From positions 137,309 through 201,308 of the forward strand of contig NZ_FODZ01000004.1 of assembly GCF_900110505.1 (NCBI RefSeq): a stretch of DNA of 64,000 nt. Reading direction: 5' to 3'. The translations under genes and the position numbers were made by a program. The stretch comes from Luteibacter sp. UNC138MFCol5.1 (GTDB lineage Bacteria; Pseudomonadota; Gammaproteobacteria; Xanthomonadales; Rhodanobacteraceae). The notes under the pieces were generated by a model that ran no database searches, was not told the DNA's origin, and worked only from the letters and a program-made list of their open reading frames with translations. Positions 8,977 to 17,027 of this stretch are shown in pieces (position 1 is the stretch's first letter; the number at the start of each line of letters is the position of its first letter).

Positions 8977-9327
8977 TCACTCGTCCGCGGGCGGGACGTC
9001 CGTGGCGGCGCTTTTCCGCCGTCGGCGGGGCTTCGGCTCGCTCGCCGCGATCAGGGACTGCAGGTAGGCGATGCCTTCCTCGGGCGGAAACCATGCGACC
9101 ACGTCGGCGACCGAGAGGTTGTAGCGCTGGCGCAAGGCGTCGAACTCGGCGCGCGCAGGAGCGAGCGGATCGATCTTCGGCGGCCGGCCCCGGCGCTTCG
9201 GCGTGGCGGGCGCCGGCGCGGCGCTGGCCGTCTTCGGGGGGGCGGTCTCCGTCTTGCCGGACTGGCGATCGAGGGCGGCCAGTTCTTCCTGGAACTGCCT
9301 GAAATCGTATTTGCCGGACGAGTTCAT
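8977..9327 (-). CDS. Small AT-hook-containing DNA-binding-like protein
   Basis: A 116-residue protein with an N-terminal acidic/helical part (YDFRQFQEELAALDRQ) and a proline/alanine linker. An AT-hook-like KRRGRPPK sits near residues 45-52. A helical domain (FDALRQRYNLSVADVVAWFPPEEGIAYLQSL) and a basic tail (KPRRRRKSA) follow. The AT-hook suggests binding in the minor groove of A/T-rich DNA, as in nucleoid-associated proteins; the exact family is not recognised. The start at 9327 (MNSSGKYDF) was preferred because the upstream in-frame residues look non-coding. It is the probable first gene of an operon with the bestrophin and CHAD genes. Confidence 0.7.
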   Translation of the reverse strand: MNSSGKYDFRQFQEELAALDRQSGKTETAPPKTASAAPAPATPKRRGRPPKIDPLAPARAEFDALRQRYNLSVADVVAWFPPEEGIAYLQSLIAASEPKPRRRRKSAATDVPPADE

Positions 9328-9502
9328 CGCGGTACGTGCTACGGAGGGGTCACCATTGTGGCACGGTCGACGCGGAAGGGTTTGAGAATGAAGGACATAC
9401 CCTTCCGCGAGCACCGATCGCGGCCGGGTGCGCTCCAACCGGTGGGCGGTGAATGTGTGACCAGTGAAACGCAAGTCCGCGCCGCGCAAGGCGGCGACGG
9501 AC

Positions 9503-9548
9503 TTATCCACACGGTTATGCAGGAACTTTCCACAATCCCTGTGGATAG
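9503..9548. other. Cluster of DnaA-box-like 9-mers
   Basis: TTATCCACA at 9503-9511 is a perfect consensus DnaA box. CTTTCCACA at 9526-9534 matches 7 of 9. TGTGGATAG at 9540-9548 is the reverse complement of CTATCCACA and matches 8 of 9. The trio sits directly after the stop of the 172-residue stress-type gene and about 180 bases upstream of the AT-hook gene. DnaA binding is inferred from the boxes only. Confidence 0.55.
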
Positions 9549-9549
9549 A

Positions 9550-10068
9550 TCAGCGGACGCTTGCTTCCGAACCCGTCGAGATGTCGTCGGCGTTGTTTCG
9601 CTTGAAGATGTCGCGCGCGGCGTCGCGCTGGTTGCCGCTTTCGGTGTGGACCGAGATCAGGATGCTGCCGTCGCGAACCTTGGTGTCGAAGCGCTTGGCC
9701 TCGAATTCCGGGATGCCCATGCCGACCAGCGCGCCGACGATGCCACCCGTCGCCGTGCCGACGGCCGCGCCGCCGAGCGCGGCCATGATCGGGCCGGCGG
9801 CGATGAACGGGCCGACGCCCGGAATGGCGAGCGCGCCGATGCCGGCGAGCCAGCCAAGGCCGGCGCCCAGGCCGAGCCCGACAACACCGCCCGTGGTCGC
9901 CCCTTCCGGCGCCTTCGTGTTGTGCTCGTGCGCGAAATCGCGGGTGCCACGGCGATCGGGCAGGAGCGCGGAGATGTCGTCGCTGGTGAAGCCGGCCTGC
10001 TTCAGTTCGAGCACGATGTGCTCGGCCTGTTCCACGGTGCGGGCGGTGCAGTAAACGGATGCTTTCAT
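9550..10068 (-). CDS. Glycine-zipper protein with N-terminal general-stress (YflT/17M-like) domain
   Basis: A 172-residue protein. Residues 1-45 resemble the general stress protein 17M/YflT fold (ASVYCTARTVEQAEHIVLELKQAGF, then DISALLPDRRG). The middle (about 58-120) is a Gly/Ala-rich glycine-zipper segment able to insert in or lie on a membrane. The C-terminal part (ISVHTESGNQRDAARDIFKRNNADDI) resembles the second half of the same stress fold. It is upstream of nothing on its own strand except the DnaA-like boxes, and 16 bases downstream of the BON-domain gene. The pair are probably envelope stress proteins (inference). Confidence 0.72.
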   Translation of the reverse strand: MKASVYCTARTVEQAEHIVLELKQAGFTSDDISALLPDRRGTRDFAHEHNTKAPEGATTGGVVGLGLGAGLGWLAGIGALAIPGVGPFIAAGPIMAALGGAAVGTATGGIVGALVGMGIPEFEAKRFDTKVRDGSILISVHTESGNQRDAARDIFKRNNADDISTGSEASVR

Positions 10069-10084
10069 CGGGGGCCTCGTCGGG

Positions 10085-10453
10085 TCAGTGCTTGGTGTCG
10101 AGCTGGTTCTGGACGGTGGCGACGCCGGGCACGCCCTTCGCGATCGCCTCGATGCGGGCCTTCTCGGCGTCGTCCTTGACGGGACCCCGCAAGGTGACGA
10201 TGCCCTTCGCCGCGATCAGCTTGACGTTCTGGCCCATCGTCGAGAGGGAGTCGTCCGCGACGATCGCCTTGCGGACGGCCGCCGCGAGACGGATGTCGGC
10301 GGCATCGTTCGGCTGGTCCATCGGCGTCGCGCTCTCCGCATGGCGGTCGCGCTGGTTGATGGCGGTGTTGTCGACCTTCGACGTGTCCTGCGCGAACGAC
10401 GGCGATGCCGCCACGACGGCCAGGAGGAGGAGGGCGGGGTAGCATGGATTCAC
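10085..10453 (-). CDS. Periplasmic BON-domain protein
   Basis: A 122-residue exported protein. It has a signal peptide (about 1-21, ending SFAQ), a short polar linker, and one BON domain (about 52-120). The domain pattern is clear: VRKAIVADDSLSTMGQNVKLIAAKGIVTLRGPVKD followed by EKARIEAIAKGVPGVATVQNQL. Family knowledge: BON domains (OsmY type) bind phospholipid and act in envelope stress. It sits 16 bases before the glycine-zipper stress gene on the same strand, suggesting one transcript. Confidence 0.85.
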   Translation of the reverse strand: MNPCYPALLLLAVVAASPSFAQDTSKVDNTAINQRDRHAESATPMDQPNDAADIRLAAAVRKAIVADDSLSTMGQNVKLIAAKGIVTLRGPVKDDAEKARIEAIAKGVPGVATVQNQLDTKH

Positions 10454-10568
10454 GGATGTTCACCGGTGGCTGCGACGAAGCGCAGTACGCCGCCGGGCCC
10501 GTGAACCGGCGGTGCAGGGTTAGCGACGATGCGTTCGCGAGACCGGCTGGCGGCTGAAGATCGCCGAC

Positions 10569-11306
10569 TCAGCCCGTGGCCTGGCGGAACGTGACGACCA
10601 GCACGTCCCGATGCGATGCCTTGCCCGGATCGGTGGGCGTCACCGGCGTCACGCCGTGGAAGACGCGGGGATCGTGTACCAGCGCGGCATCGAAGGGTTC
10701 GGTGAGGGTGAACTCGCCGAGGGGACGCCCTTCGGGCGAATGGATCGTCGTCGTGCCGCTGGCGATGTTCTCGCGATCGATGAGCAGGACCAGGACGTAG
10801 TCGACGCCGTCGCGATGGCTGCCTTCCGGCGTGGGCTCACCCGCCGCCCCCGCGGTCGCCTCGATCCGGAACTGGTGCACCTCGATATGCCACTGCGCGA
10901 TCTCCGGGGACAGGCCGCCGAAGAAATCGTGGCAATACTCGAGGATGGCGAGCATCGTCGGCCCGTGGGCGATCTCCTCCAGCACCGGCGCGAACCAGCG
11001 CTCGATGTCGCCCTGCAGGCTGTTGTAAGCCAGCGTCTGGTAGTGCGCCTGGTGCGGACGTGGCTCGACGCGGCCGAAGCGGCTGGCGGCGTAGGTCGCG
11101 TGGCGACGCCGGCGGAAACGGCCGGTCGCCGCCAGATAGGTATCGGGTTCCAGCGCGTTCCAGCTCGCCACGAAGGCGTCGAGGTCGCTCAGCCTGCCCG
11201 CGTGCTCGATCAGACCGCGCATCTCCTCGCCATGAACGAAGGCGAAGCCCTCGTCCCGGACCCGGTCGTGAAGGGCGCTGTCGTTCGGCTCGGCGGATGC
11301 GTTCAT
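10569..11306 (-). CDS. 2OG-Fe dioxygenase family protein
   Basis: A 245-residue protein of the 2OG-Fe(II) dioxygenase family related to eukaryotic/bacterial PF10014-type hydroxylases. Likely Fe ligands are in SHRDGVDYVLVLLIDR (His and Asp) and LVHDPRVFHGVTPV (distal His), with an Arg near the C terminus (RDVLVVTFR) suited to the 2-oxoglutarate carboxylate. Family members hydroxylate free amino acids in several bacteria, but the substrate here cannot be told. The start at 11306 (MNASAEP) was chosen over an upstream in-frame ATG whose added residues are basic and unlike the family. Confidence 0.8.
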   Translation of the reverse strand: MNASAEPNDSALHDRVRDEGFAFVHGEEMRGLIEHAGRLSDLDAFVASWNALEPDTYLAATGRFRRRRHATYAASRFGRVEPRPHQAHYQTLAYNSLQGDIERWFAPVLEEIAHGPTMLAILEYCHDFFGGLSPEIAQWHIEVHQFRIEATAGAAGEPTPEGSHRDGVDYVLVLLIDRENIASGTTTIHSPEGRPLGEFTLTEPFDAALVHDPRVFHGVTPVTPTDPGKASHRDVLVVTFRQATG

Positions 11307-11453
11307 GGCCGCAGTATAAGGCCGCCATCGCGCACGGCGGTGCGGCAAACCGCCCCGTAGGGCGAGCGACCGCGCGCCAGGCAGCGCCTTTCACTCCGTC
11401 GTTGCGCCTGCGCGATCACAACGGGAGCGGGTGAAGGCGCAGAGGGCGCGGTC

Positions 11454-11951
11454 ATGAGCGAGTGGTTCGAACTGTCGGAGCCGTGGTGGCATTTCGCCGG
11501 CCGCGGCGTGTTGACCTACATTGGACTGCTGGTGCTGATGCGCCTGGCGGGCAAACGGAGCTTCGGGGAAATGTCGGCGTTCGACGTCCTGGTCATCGTG
11601 CTCGCCGGCGGCACGCTGCGTACGGCGATCATCGGCGACGACCACAGTTACCTGGGCGCTTTCATCGGCGTCGCGAGCATTCTCGTCACGAACAAGGCGC
11701 TTGGCTGGGTCTGCACACGCTTCCCATGGTTCAACCGGCTCGTCGAAGGCATGCCGGCGATCCTGGTCCGCGACGGGCGTCGCGACGAGGCCGAGCTGCG
11801 TCGCCAGTCGGTGCCCGACGCCGCGTTCAACCGCGCCCTGCATGCGGCGGGCATGGAGCACGAGGGCAGCGTGGTGATCGCGCGGCTGGAGCCCAACGGC
11901 AAGATCACCTTCGTCCGCCGGGAGGACGCGTCTCTGCACGGTTCGGGCTGA
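11454..11951 (+). CDS. DUF421 (YetF-like) membrane protein
   Basis: A 165-residue protein with an N-terminal membrane region (about 15-85) of up to three hydrophobic segments. The C-terminal cytosolic domain has the DUF421 pattern EGMPAILVRDGRRDEAELRRQSV and ends EPNGKITFVRRED. The helix-turn GKRSFGEMSAFDVLVIVLAGG is typical of the family. The molecular role is not established for this family. The stop is 6 bases from that of the convergent L,D-transpeptidase gene. Confidence 0.82.
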   Translation: MSEWFELSEPWWHFAGRGVLTYIGLLVLMRLAGKRSFGEMSAFDVLVIVLAGGTLRTAIIGDDHSYLGAFIGVASILVTNKALGWVCTRFPWFNRLVEGMPAILVRDGRRDEAELRRQSVPDAAFNRALHAAGMEHEGSVVIARLEPNGKITFVRREDASLHGSG

Positions 11952-11957
11952 CGAGAC

Positions 11958-13682
11958 CTAGGGCACCCGCAGCGGTTGCGGCCGGTCGAGCGCGGCGATC
12001 AGGCCGGCGTCGCGATCGTAGACGTCGGGCTTGTAGGCCAGCTTCCCGTCCGCGCCGATGTCGACGGTCCAGTAGGCGAGCAGCACGGGCACCGCCGTGG
12101 GCAGCGTGACGTTCTGGGTCTTCTTCGTCGCGATGCGCTCGTCGATCGCACCGCGGTTCCAGGTCTGCGGGTCGTTGAAGAGCAGCTCGACCAGTTCCAG
12201 CGGCTTCTCCACGCGGATGCATCCGGAACTCGTGTCGCGCTTCGCCTTCTCGAACAGTTCCTGGTGCGGCGTGTCGTGGAGATAGACGGCGAAACTGTTG
12301 GGAAACCGGATCACCACCTGGCCCAGCGAGTTGCCCGGTCCGGCGTCCTGGCGCAGGGTGATGCCGCGCGGTCGCGACCAGTCCACCTGCGAGGGCGGAA
12401 TCACGCGGCCGCTGCTGTCGAGCACGCGAATGCGGTTGCTGGCAAGGTAAGAGCCGTTGCGGCGGATCTTCGGCAGGACGTCGTTCTTGAGGATCGTGGG
12501 CGGAATCGTCCACGTCGGGTTGAACGTGACGTAGGTGATCTGCGAGCGGAAGATCGGTGTGCTTCGGTAGGGTTTGCCGACCTGCACGCGCGAGGTCCAC
12601 ACCTTCTGCCCGTCGCGGTAAAAGCTGATCTTGTAGCCGGCGACGTCGACGACGACGAAGGTGCCCTGAAGGGAGTGAAGGAGCCAGCGGGCGCGCTCCA
12701 GGTTGGCGCGCACCTGACCGATGCGGGTGGCGATCGGCACGTTCAGCGCGGCGAGCGTTTCCGCCCCGACCGCGCCGTCGGCTTCGAGGTACTGATCGGC
12801 CTGGAAGCGCTTCACTGCGTCGGTCACGGTGTTGTCGTAGCGGTCGCCGTGGGCGAGGGTGGGGGCGAGGTAGCCGCCAGCGATCAGGCGCGCGCGGAGC
12901 AAGCCGACGCGCGGATCGGTCATGCCGGGTTTCAGCGAGGGACCTTCCGGGACCGTCGGCCAGCCCCCGTCGGCGGCGCTCTTGCGCAACTGCGCGAGTG
13001 CGTCGCGCAGTTGCGCGTACAGCGGGTTCTGCGGGCGCGCCATCGCGAAGGCCTGTTCGATGCTGCGTTCGTCGATCGACGTCTGGAGCATGGACATGCC
13101 TTGCGCGGGATCGATGACGGCGGGATCGAAATTCCAGGTCGGGTCGAGCCGGGCGGGATCGACCTTGCCCCGGGCCAGCTGGACGAGCGCCGTGATGTAC
13201 GCGCTGGTCGCATCGATCTCGAAGTTCGCGCGCACGACCGGGTCGTCGGACGCATAGGCGTGCGCGTCGACCTGGGTCGTGAGTGCGGCAAGGTGGTAGT
13301 CCTCGGGAAGGAGACCGTCGCCGTCCACCGAGGCCAGCCCCGCGAGCAACTGGCGTACGTTCGCCTCGTCCGACCACGCGGCGGTGTAGTGGCGCTGGAC
13401 GTAGAAGTCGGCCACCGCCCGTCCGATGGATGCGTCGGAACGGGGGAGGGGTCCGGCGCCCATCGGCGTCATCTGCTGCAGGCGCGCATAGATCGCCTGC
13501 GCGAGGGGATCATCCAGCGCGGGCGGCGCCAGCGCCGCGCTCGCACTGCCGGCAGGGTCGACCGCGACGATCGGGGGCGGCGAGGCGGCCGAGGCCGCGG
13601 GGGAAGCGTCCTGCGCCCAGAGCCGACCGGTCGTGGCCGCGAGGGCCACCCACGCGACGATGCGAAGCGGCCTCATGTCCAT
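11958..13682 (-). CDS. L,D-transpeptidase, YcbB/LdtD type
   Basis: A 574-residue periplasmic murein enzyme. It has a signal peptide (about 1-24, ending LWAQ), a YcbB-type scaffold domain (about 65-250) and a peptidoglycan-binding domain 1 (about 253-318, with DNTVTDAVKRFQ and GAVGAETLAALN). The YkuD catalytic domain runs from about 340 to 510, with His469 in VYLHDTPHQELF and the nucleophile Cys488 in TSSGCIRVEKP. Family knowledge: it makes 3-3 cross-links in peptidoglycan. The start at 13682 has AGGGA at the right distance; an in-frame ATG at 13688 would overlap the ribosome-binding site. It is divergent from a second L,D-transpeptidase-fold gene. Confidence 0.92.
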   Translation of the reverse strand: MDMRPLRIVAWVALAATTGRLWAQDASPAASAASPPPIVAVDPAGSASAALAPPALDDPLAQAIYARLQQMTPMGAGPLPRSDASIGRAVADFYVQRHYTAAWSDEANVRQLLAGLASVDGDGLLPEDYHLAALTTQVDAHAYASDDPVVRANFEIDATSAYITALVQLARGKVDPARLDPTWNFDPAVIDPAQGMSMLQTSIDERSIEQAFAMARPQNPLYAQLRDALAQLRKSAADGGWPTVPEGPSLKPGMTDPRVGLLRARLIAGGYLAPTLAHGDRYDNTVTDAVKRFQADQYLEADGAVGAETLAALNVPIATRIGQVRANLERARWLLHSLQGTFVVVDVAGYKISFYRDGQKVWTSRVQVGKPYRSTPIFRSQITYVTFNPTWTIPPTILKNDVLPKIRRNGSYLASNRIRVLDSSGRVIPPSQVDWSRPRGITLRQDAGPGNSLGQVVIRFPNSFAVYLHDTPHQELFEKAKRDTSSGCIRVEKPLELVELLFNDPQTWNRGAIDERIATKKTQNVTLPTAVPVLLAYWTVDIGADGKLAYKPDVYDRDAGLIAALDRPQPLRVP

Positions 13683-13822
13683 AGTCATTCCCTATCGATT
13701 CCTTAATAACTTGCGATTCTGCTTAATGCTTCACATATATGAATGGCACGGACGTGACGGTGTTGTGGTCAATAAATGATCAGCGCGTTAGGATGCGGGG
13801 GATACTTCTTCCGGCTGGTGGC
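13683..13822. promoter_or_regulatory. Divergent promoter region of two murein transpeptidase-fold genes
   Basis: This 140-base stretch is markedly more A/T-rich than its surroundings. It contains CATATATG near 13734, runs such as TTCCTTAATAACTTG near 13700, and TCAATAAATGATCA near 13771. It must carry promoters for both flanking genes. I could not assign -35/-10 pairs with confidence. Confidence 0.45.
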
Positions 13823-14545
13823 ATGATTCGACCGCTTCGCACGCTTCTCGCGTCCGCGCCGCTCCTCGGTGCCTTCTTCTTCCTTCCCTCTCCCGTCCAC
13901 GCCGCCGACTCCCTCGGCGACGCCCTCGCGCGCCTCGCGCCTTCGGCGGATCCGAAGGTGATCGGCCTCGCCGTCCAGGCCGCCGAGTGCGCCCAGACGC
14001 AGAGCGGGCAACCGTCGGACCGTCTCGCGGTGATCGACTACAGCAAGCCCTCGTCGCAGCCCCGCCTGTGGGTGTTCGACACGGTGAACCGCAAGCTGCT
14101 TTTCCAGGAACTGGTGGCCCACGGCAAGAACAGCGGCGACGCCAATGCGACCCGATTCTCCAACGCGCCCGAAAGCCTCGCATCCAGCATAGGCCTGTTC
14201 CGCACGTCGGATACCTACAACGGCAAGAACGGGTATTCCCTGCGCATGAACGGGCTCGAGCCCGGCGTGAACGACCAGGCCCTGGCCCGCGCGATCGTGA
14301 TCCACGGCGCGGCCTACGTGAACGACGCGATGGCGAAGGTGGCCGGCCGCATCGGTCGCAGCTGGGGTTGCCCGGCCGTGCGCACGGCGATCGCCCACAA
14401 GCTGATCGATGCGCTGAAGGGTGGCCAGATGGTCTTCTCGTACTACCCGGACAAGAAGTGGCTGGCTTCGTCGAACTACCTGAAGTGCTCGAACGGCCAG
14501 CTCGCGAAAGCGGAGGCCAACACCATCGCTCGGGCCGGCGGCTGA
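13823..14545 (+). CDS. Murein L,D-transpeptidase catalytic domain family protein (YkuD_2)
   Basis: A 240-residue exported protein of the YkuD_2 (PF13645-like) family. A signal peptide spans about 1-26 (ending PVHAAD). The catalytic segment includes IVIHGAAYVNDAM and GRIGRSWGCPAVR, the S-x-G-C-x-x-x-R signature with the nucleophilic Cys. Family knowledge: these proteins carry the L,D-transpeptidase fold, but the activity of this branch is less well proven. The start at 13823 (MIRPLRTLL) gives the signal peptide; an upstream in-frame start adds 28 residues without a signal. It is divergent from the YcbB-type gene and followed by a small lipoprotein gene. Confidence 0.88.
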   Translation: MIRPLRTLLASAPLLGAFFFLPSPVHAADSLGDALARLAPSADPKVIGLAVQAAECAQTQSGQPSDRLAVIDYSKPSSQPRLWVFDTVNRKLLFQELVAHGKNSGDANATRFSNAPESLASSIGLFRTSDTYNGKNGYSLRMNGLEPGVNDQALARAIVIHGAAYVNDAMAKVAGRIGRSWGCPAVRTAIAHKLIDALKGGQMVFSYYPDKKWLASSNYLKCSNGQLAKAEANTIARAGG

Positions 14546-14597
14546 TTCCCCCCGGGCCTCGCGCTAGAATCCCCGGACTCTCACCGTGGAATCCAGC

Positions 14598-14936
14598 ATG
14601 AAACACGTTCTTGCGATCGCCGCCTGCACCCTCCTCGCCGGGTGCGCCACCAGCGGCATGACCGACACCCTGCCCAAGCTCAGCAGCAAGACGGGCAAGA
14701 GCGTGACGGCCTATGTCCAGTGCGTGGAGCCGAAGTGGCAGGCGCTGACGAAGAACGCCAAGGGCGACGCGAAGGACGACAAGGGCCGCGTGACCGCGAA
14801 CGACGACGGCAAGCACGAGCGCCTCGACGTCACCGCCAACGGCGCCGGTGCCCAGGTCGTCATGTACGAGATCCAGAAGGTCAAGGGTGGCGAGTACGAC
14901 GATCGCTACCGTCAGGAAGCCGTTTCCTGCCTCTGA
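14598..14936 (+). CDS. Small lipoprotein of unknown function
   Basis: A 112-residue protein with a lipoprotein signal peptide (MKHVLAIAACTLLAGC; lipobox LLAGC, lipidated Cys near residue 16). The remainder is polar and Lys/Asp-rich, with a conserved-looking VQCVEPKWQALTKNAKGD and a C-terminal VMYEIQKVKGGEYDDRY. A second Cys near the C terminus (VSCL) could pair with the internal Cys of VQCVE. It starts about 50 bases after the transpeptidase-fold gene, so envelope context is likely. No known family was recognised. Confidence 0.75.
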   Translation: MKHVLAIAACTLLAGCATSGMTDTLPKLSSKTGKSVTAYVQCVEPKWQALTKNAKGDAKDDKGRVTANDDGKHERLDVTANGAGAQVVMYEIQKVKGGEYDDRYRQEAVSCL

Positions 14937-15027
14937 GGCACGATCCCGATTTTCCAACGCGCTTTTCGCGGTCCGTTTATGGGCGCCTTGGTTGCATCGG
15001 TATCCCCAATGCCAGCCGGAGCGTGCC

Positions 15028-15258
15028 ATGGGACATGACCCTGACGAAGAAGACCGGATCGACGTGGAGTGCATGCGCGACAGCCGCGACGGGGAGGTAC
15101 CCCGGTTCACCTGGGACTACCGCGTGTTCGCGCGCGACATGACCACGATCATCGACACCAGCGACAGCGGTGGCGTGAGTTACGACTCCGAGAAGATGGC
15201 GCTTTCCGAGGGCCGGCGCATGGCGCGCGAGGCGCTCGAGCGTCTCGATCGGCGGTGA
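15028..15258 (+). CDS. Small hypothetical protein
   Basis: A 76-residue soluble, acidic protein beginning MGHDPDEEDRIDV. It contains TWDYRVFARDMTTIIDT and ends in a basic helix (EGRRMAREALERLDRR). No signal peptide or membrane segment. The start at 15028 is supported by GGAGCG upstream and by the change to coding-like composition. No family recognised. Confidence 0.55.
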   Translation: MGHDPDEEDRIDVECMRDSRDGEVPRFTWDYRVFARDMTTIIDTSDSGGVSYDSEKMALSEGRRMAREALERLDRR

Positions 15259-15352
15259 AGCGCGAACTGTGAACCGTGTCGCTTACTTGCGACGCGGTTC
15301 CGGGCATACATCGCGACAATCCGGCGCGTGCCGGGCGCTAGCGGAGGGACGC

Positions 15353-15568
15353 ATGGAATCGTTGCGGTACCAGCGTAAGCAGGGCCTGCAGGCGACCTAT
15401 CTGGTCGAGTATGGCCCCGAGGGTTACCAGATCAGCCGCGACGGACGGCTGCGAAGGGCGAAGGACCTGGGGCCCGCCTGCAACGCGATGGGACGCCGGG
15501 AACGTGAGCGCGTCGCGCGTCAGTTCGCGATCGACGACATCGAGAAACTCATCGGTATGGACGAGTAG
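15353..15568 (+). CDS. Small hypothetical protein
   Basis: A 71-residue basic protein (MESLRYQRKQ...). It contains a YLVEYGPEGYQISRDGRLRRAKDLG segment that looks like a short beta-hairpin. A helical C terminus follows (RERVARQFAIDDIEKLIGMDE). A strong GGAGGGAC precedes the ATG at 15353. It ends 5 bases from the convergent pseudo-receiver gene. No family recognised. Confidence 0.6.
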   Translation: MESLRYQRKQGLQATYLVEYGPEGYQISRDGRLRRAKDLGPACNAMGRRERERVARQFAIDDIEKLIGMDE

Positions 15569-15573
15569 GGCGC

Positions 15574-15963
15574 TCAGCCCGGGCTGCGCGCGGCACGCGC
15601 CTGGTCGATGGCCTCGAGCAGCCGCGCACGGTCGAACGGCTTTTCCAGGAACACGGCGCTGCGCGGGAAGGGCGCCAGGTCCTGCGGAAGGCGACTGGAT
15701 ACCACGACGATCGCGGTACCCGGACGATCGCGGATGGCGGCCTGGAGCAAGGCGCCGCCCCGGCGCTCGCCGGGCGTGTCGGCGTGGACCACGAGCACGG
15801 ACAGATCCGGCAATTCGTGAAAGATCCGCTTCGCGTCGCGGTAGGTCACCGTCGGGACGGTGCGATACCCCTCCAGATCGAGAACCAGCGCGATGGTCTC
15901 CGCCACGAAATGGGCGCGATCGAAGACAAGCGCGGTCGGGCGGGATGGGGAGGCATCGGACAT
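15574..15963 (-). CDS. Stand-alone receiver-like protein lacking the phosphoacceptor Asp
   Basis: A 129-residue single-domain protein with the CheY-like fold. The switch Ser pair is in IVVVSSRLP and the conserved Lys-Pro in VFLEKPFDRARLLEAI. At the usual phosphoacceptor position the sequence reads LVVHADTPG, with His where Asp is expected. The N-terminal acidic pocket is reduced to one Asp (VFDRAHF). It is therefore probably a pseudo-receiver that does not accept phosphate in the standard way and may act by protein contacts (inference). No output domain is present. Confidence 0.8.
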   Translation of the reverse strand: MSDASPSRPTALVFDRAHFVAETIALVLDLEGYRTVPTVTYRDAKRIFHELPDLSVLVVHADTPGERRGGALLQAAIRDRPGTAIVVVSSRLPQDLAPFPRSAVFLEKPFDRARLLEAIDQARAARSPG

Positions 15964-16000
15964 GGACGCAGTCTAGCCATTCGTGAGGGCGGCGTGTAGC

Positions 16001-16405
16001 TCAGGAGGCCTCTCCGGCGGGCGGCCAGTTCGCGTTGATCTCTTTCATCCGCGCCATGAGCTCCTTCACCTCCTGGTTCCGGTCGGCGATGCGCTTTTCC
16101 TCGGCCGCCTTCTGGGCGGCGAAATCCTGGTTCGTCCCCTGCACGGCCTCGTGAACCAGGCGGCACGTCTCTTCGACATGGGCGGCGCGGGTGTGGAAAC
16201 CCAGCCGATCGGCCAGGATCTCCATCTTCAGCCCGGGATGTGCCTGTTCCAGAGCGCGGGCCCTGACGAGGAAGTATTGCTGCCAATCGCGCTCGGGCGC
16301 GCCGGAGAGTACGGCCTCGACGCGGGGAATGTCCGGGCGGTCGAACTGCTCCGTGTCGTCGATGGCCTCGAACGATTCGATGTCGATCCAGTCGCGGCTA
16401 GCCAT
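16001..16405 (-). CDS. Hypothetical protein with C-terminal coiled coil
   Basis: A 134-residue soluble protein. The N-terminal half (IDIESFEAIDDTEQFDRPDIPRVEAVLSG) is acidic. The centre has alternating helical segments (ERDWQQYFLVRARALEQAHPGLKMEILADRLGF). The C-terminal part (QDFAAQKAAEEKRIADRNQEVKELMARMKEIN) is a likely coiled coil. The start at 16405 follows GGAAGGATG. No family recognised. It is divergent from the lipoprotein gene at 16552. Confidence 0.65.
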   Translation of the reverse strand: MASRDWIDIESFEAIDDTEQFDRPDIPRVEAVLSGAPERDWQQYFLVRARALEQAHPGLKMEILADRLGFHTRAAHVEETCRLVHEAVQGTNQDFAAQKAAEEKRIADRNQEVKELMARMKEINANWPPAGEAS

Positions 16406-16551
16406 GGGGCTCACATCCTTCCGGTGGGGTGGGTGGCGATTGTTGGCGCGGTCGTGTGCAGGAATAATCAAGCGCGAGCGCCACCCGAAGGTTCACGATG
16501 CGTCCACGTCGCCGAACCAATGCTTTCACGTCCCCCCGAGGAGTACCCCAC

Positions 16552-16956
16552 ATGCGCCAACTCGCCATCGCCGCCGTCGTCCTGCTCGCAGGCTGCGCCA
16601 CCCAGAACGAGCGCCACGTGGGCATCCACGACGTGCCGTCCAGCACCGTCTTCGCGTTGCAGGACCCGGCCGGTGGCGACGCCACGCTGAACATCGTTCG
16701 CGATCAGGGCCTGTGGGGCGCCGGATGCTCGAGCGCCATCTATGTCGACGACAAGGTCGTGGCGGACATGGAGATCGGCCAGCAGCTCGTGCTGCACGTC
16801 CCCTCGGGCACGCGGAAGCTCGGCGTCATGCCGCATGGCGCGTGCAGCGCCGACCGGGTCGACGTCGACGCCAGCGTCGGCCAGGGCGAGACGAAAAACT
16901 TCTCGATTCCGGCAAGTGGTGAAGGATTGGCAGCACAAACGGCAACCAAGAGCTGA
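16552..16956 (+). CDS. Small lipoprotein of unknown function
   Basis: A 134-residue lipoprotein with signal MRQLAIAAVVLLAGC (lipobox LLAGC). The mature part has a beta-rich look (VPSSTVFALQD, LNIVRDQG, SAIYVDDKVVADMEIGQQLVLHVPSGTRKLGV) reminiscent of small DUF2846-like lipoproteins that bind through a beta-sandwich. Two further Cys residues (GAGCSS and GACSAD) could form a disulphide. The start at 16552 is chosen because it opens the lipoprotein signal. Confidence 0.75.
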   Translation: MRQLAIAAVVLLAGCATQNERHVGIHDVPSSTVFALQDPAGGDATLNIVRDQGLWGAGCSSAIYVDDKVVADMEIGQQLVLHVPSGTRKLGVMPHGACSADRVDVDASVGQGETKNFSIPASGEGLAAQTATKS

Positions 16957-17027
16957 GTACGCTTGTCATCCTTCGACGGGAGCGCAATGATCGGGTCGTC
17001 GCCGGCACCGGCGAACGGGAGTCCGAT

